From NCBI GenBank assembly GCA_902803725.1, contig CADCRD010000022.1:1-6336 (forward strand): a stretch of DNA of 6,336 nucleotides. The letters are read 5' to 3'. Shown here piece by piece: positions 4,921 to 6,336 of the stretch (position 1 is its first letter; each line of letters opens with the position of its first letter). The stretch comes from an uncultured Eubacteriales bacterium (GTDB taxonomy: Bacteria; Bacillota; Clostridia; Peptostreptococcales; Anaerovoracaceae). A program made the translations under genes and the position numbers. Under the pieces are notes generated by a model. It made no database searches, had not been told where the DNA came from, and saw only the letters and a program-made list of their open reading frames with translations.

Positions 4921-6318
4921 ATGATTTTGATCATATTTTTAAGCTTATCTGCATGTGGATACAGCAGTGATAAGCAGCCAGAGTCGGGTACAGCCCGGAC
5001 AGACCAAAAAGAAGTGCATGTCGCCGTAAATGGAAGCGATACTTCAGGAAAAGGAACGCCGGATGCACCTTTTGCTACGGCTTCAGCTGCTGCTAAAGCT
5101 GAACCCGGTTCATTAATAATAATTCATGGCGGAGAATATGCTCCGCTCGAATTTGGTCCGGAATGTTCAGGAAATGAAGATTCTCCAACGACTATTATCG
5201 CGGCAAAAGGTGAAAAGGTTATCGTTTATGCCGGGGATGGAACCGGGATACGTCTTTCTGATGCAAGTTATATATCTGTAAATGGTCTGGAAACAGAAGG
5301 TGGCAAATATGGTATTGATTATAGGAGTACCAGAAAATCCGGAAAACGGCCGCTGCAGGGGATCAGTATCATAAACTGCACAGTACATGGTGTGCGTGGT
5401 GTTCATGGAATCTGTGTATATGCAGGAAATGATCTTGTTCCTGTTACAGACCTTACCGTTAAAGGCTGTGAGATCTATGACTGCGAATGCGGTGACAGTG
5501 AGTCCCTGGTACTTAACGGCAATATTGAAGATTTTCTTATTGAAGAGAATTCTGTACACGACAATAATAATATCGGGATCGACATGATCGGATTTGAGGG
5601 AACTGCCAAACACATTGCTGAAGAAAGCAATCAAAATATGTACGATTCGGATTTTGTCAGAAAAGGGATCTGCAGAGGAAATATTGTATATAACATCAGT
5701 ACAGAGGGAAATCCGGCATATTATGAAGATGGTGAATATGACCCCTGTGCAGACGGGATCTATGTTGACGGGGGACAGGACATAGAAATATGCAGCAATT
5801 TCATTTTTAACTGCGATATAGGGCTGGAGGTTGCAACGGAACATAACCCTGATGACAATGAACTGTTCAGGGTATCAGGGATCAGGGTGCACGATAATGT
5901 CATAACTGACTGCAGCGGCTGGGCGGGAATGTGCTTTGGCGGATATGACGAAAACCGGGGTTTTACAGAAGAGTGCACATTTGATCATAATACTCTTGAA
6001 AATAATGACGTTCAGATCGGGATACAAAAGAGCAAAAACAATCATATTTACTCCAACCTTATTATTGGCGGAAAAACCGGAGTCGAATTCAGTGAAGAAT
6101 GCAAAAAAAGTGATATGGTAAATGAAATAAGGAACAATGTGTGTGCTGAGCTCGAAGATGCCGGAAGCTGGAAAGAAGAATATGGAAAGGTGTTTACCGA
6201 TAGAGCGCAGGCAGCTAAGGGTTTTCGTTCACTGATCCGGGGAGCGGGATCGCGTTTCATTCCTGACGAGAATATGATGGAAAAATACAAAGAAAAAACC
6301 AATGGGATCAATAAGTGA
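4921..6318 (+). CDS. Parallel beta-helix surface lipoprotein, 5' end doubtful
   Basis: From ATG 4921 the protein has 465 residues. It opens with a hydrophobic run ending in the lipobox LSAC (Cys12), so it is likely lipidated and anchored outside the membrane. Residues 32-72 (VHVAVNGSDTSGKGTPDAPF, then a GSLIIIHGGEY strand) match the N-cap common to DUF1565 and polysaccharide-lyase-like beta-helix proteins. About 90-410 contains repeated short strands with turns such as GIDYRS, LTVKGCEIYDC, FLIEENSVHDNNNIGIDM, ADGIYVDGGQDIEICSNFIF and IRVHDNVITD, typical of right-handed parallel beta-helix repeats. The fold fits pectate lyases or other carbohydrate-active enzymes, but no catalytic residues can be assigned with certainty. 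Odd points: the signal peptide has only 11 residues before the Cys and no Lys or Arg, no Shine-Dalgarno is present, and the start lies 5 nt after a terminator T-run. TTG 4915 is an alternative start. The true start may lie upstream with a frameshift, or the gene may have lost its 5' end. Confidence 0.8.
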   Translation: MILIIFLSLSACGYSSDKQPESGTARTDQKEVHVAVNGSDTSGKGTPDAPFATASAAAKAEPGSLIIIHGGEYAPLEFGPECSGNEDSPTTIIAAKGEKVIVYAGDGTGIRLSDASYISVNGLETEGGKYGIDYRSTRKSGKRPLQGISIINCTVHGVRGVHGICVYAGNDLVPVTDLTVKGCEIYDCECGDSESLVLNGNIEDFLIEENSVHDNNNIGIDMIGFEGTAKHIAEESNQNMYDSDFVRKGICRGNIVYNISTEGNPAYYEDGEYDPCADGIYVDGGQDIEICSNFIFNCDIGLEVATEHNPDDNELFRVSGIRVHDNVITDCSGWAGMCFGGYDENRGFTEECTFDHNTLENNDVQIGIQKSKNNHIYSNLIIGGKTGVEFSEECKKSDMVNEIRNNVCAELEDAGSWKEEYGKVFTDRAQAAKGFRSLIRGAGSRFIPDENMMEKYKEKTNGINK

Positions 6319-6336
6319 AAGTTCAAAATACGAAAG

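Noticed and set aside
5167..5844. 225-codon minus-strand frame opposite the beta-helix gene
   Set aside because: Rich in Ile, Cys and Thr as expected from the reverse of a beta-helix coding sequence; no domain is seen.

Overview
The window looks like a stretch of a Firmicutes genome, most likely class Clostridia and probably Lachnospiraceae. This is inferred from moderate GC content, strong AGGAGG-type ribosome binding sites, two TTG starts, AT-rich consensus promoters and the gene families present; there is no rRNA or other marker to prove it. No tRNA, rRNA, CRISPR array, insertion sequence or phage gene was seen.

Layout. (1) Positions 1-351, minus strand: the N-terminal 117 residues of a flavodoxin-4 type flavodoxin, cut off by the window edge. 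(2) Positions 352-486: a divergent control region with a TTGAAA-18-TATAAT promoter for the rightward gene and a perfect 15-bp palindrome with the LysR T-N11-A signature. (3) Positions 487-1374, plus strand: a full-length LysR-type regulator, the expected controller of the divergent flavodoxin. (4) Positions 1375-1527: a control region with a TTGACA hexamer and two inverted repeats, each with a 9-nt spacer. (5) Positions 1528-4826, plus strand: a compact five-gene cluster that looks like one operon. It encodes an AraC-family regulator with a GyrI-like ligand-binding domain, a stand-alone GyrI-like protein, a cysteine-rich DUF3795-type protein, a small unassigned protein, and a six-helix membrane protein with two CX3C motifs and two 4Fe-4S ferredoxin motifs. 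(6) Positions 4883-4916: a strong intrinsic terminator. (7) Positions 4921-6318, plus strand: a right-handed parallel beta-helix lipoprotein, possibly a polysaccharide lyase or other surface carbohydrate-active protein, whose 5' end is abnormal.

How the parts may work together (inference): the first unit is a redox module, with LysR sensing a signal and controlling a flavodoxin. The second is a xenobiotic- or stress-response operon. Its AraC/GyrI protein would sense a small hydrophobic molecule, the free GyrI protein would bind or hydrolyse it, and the cysteine-rich and Fe-S membrane proteins would add a metal or electron-transfer function. The beta-helix gene is probably a separate unit.

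The two points most worth a second look are these. First, a perfect internal Shine-Dalgarno and ATG lie inside the AraC gene exactly at the start of its GyrI domain, which could yield a second, free effector-domain protein. Second, the terminator sits in an open frame that would supply the missing charged N-region of the lipoprotein signal peptide, with an A6 run where a one-base change would join it to an upstream start.
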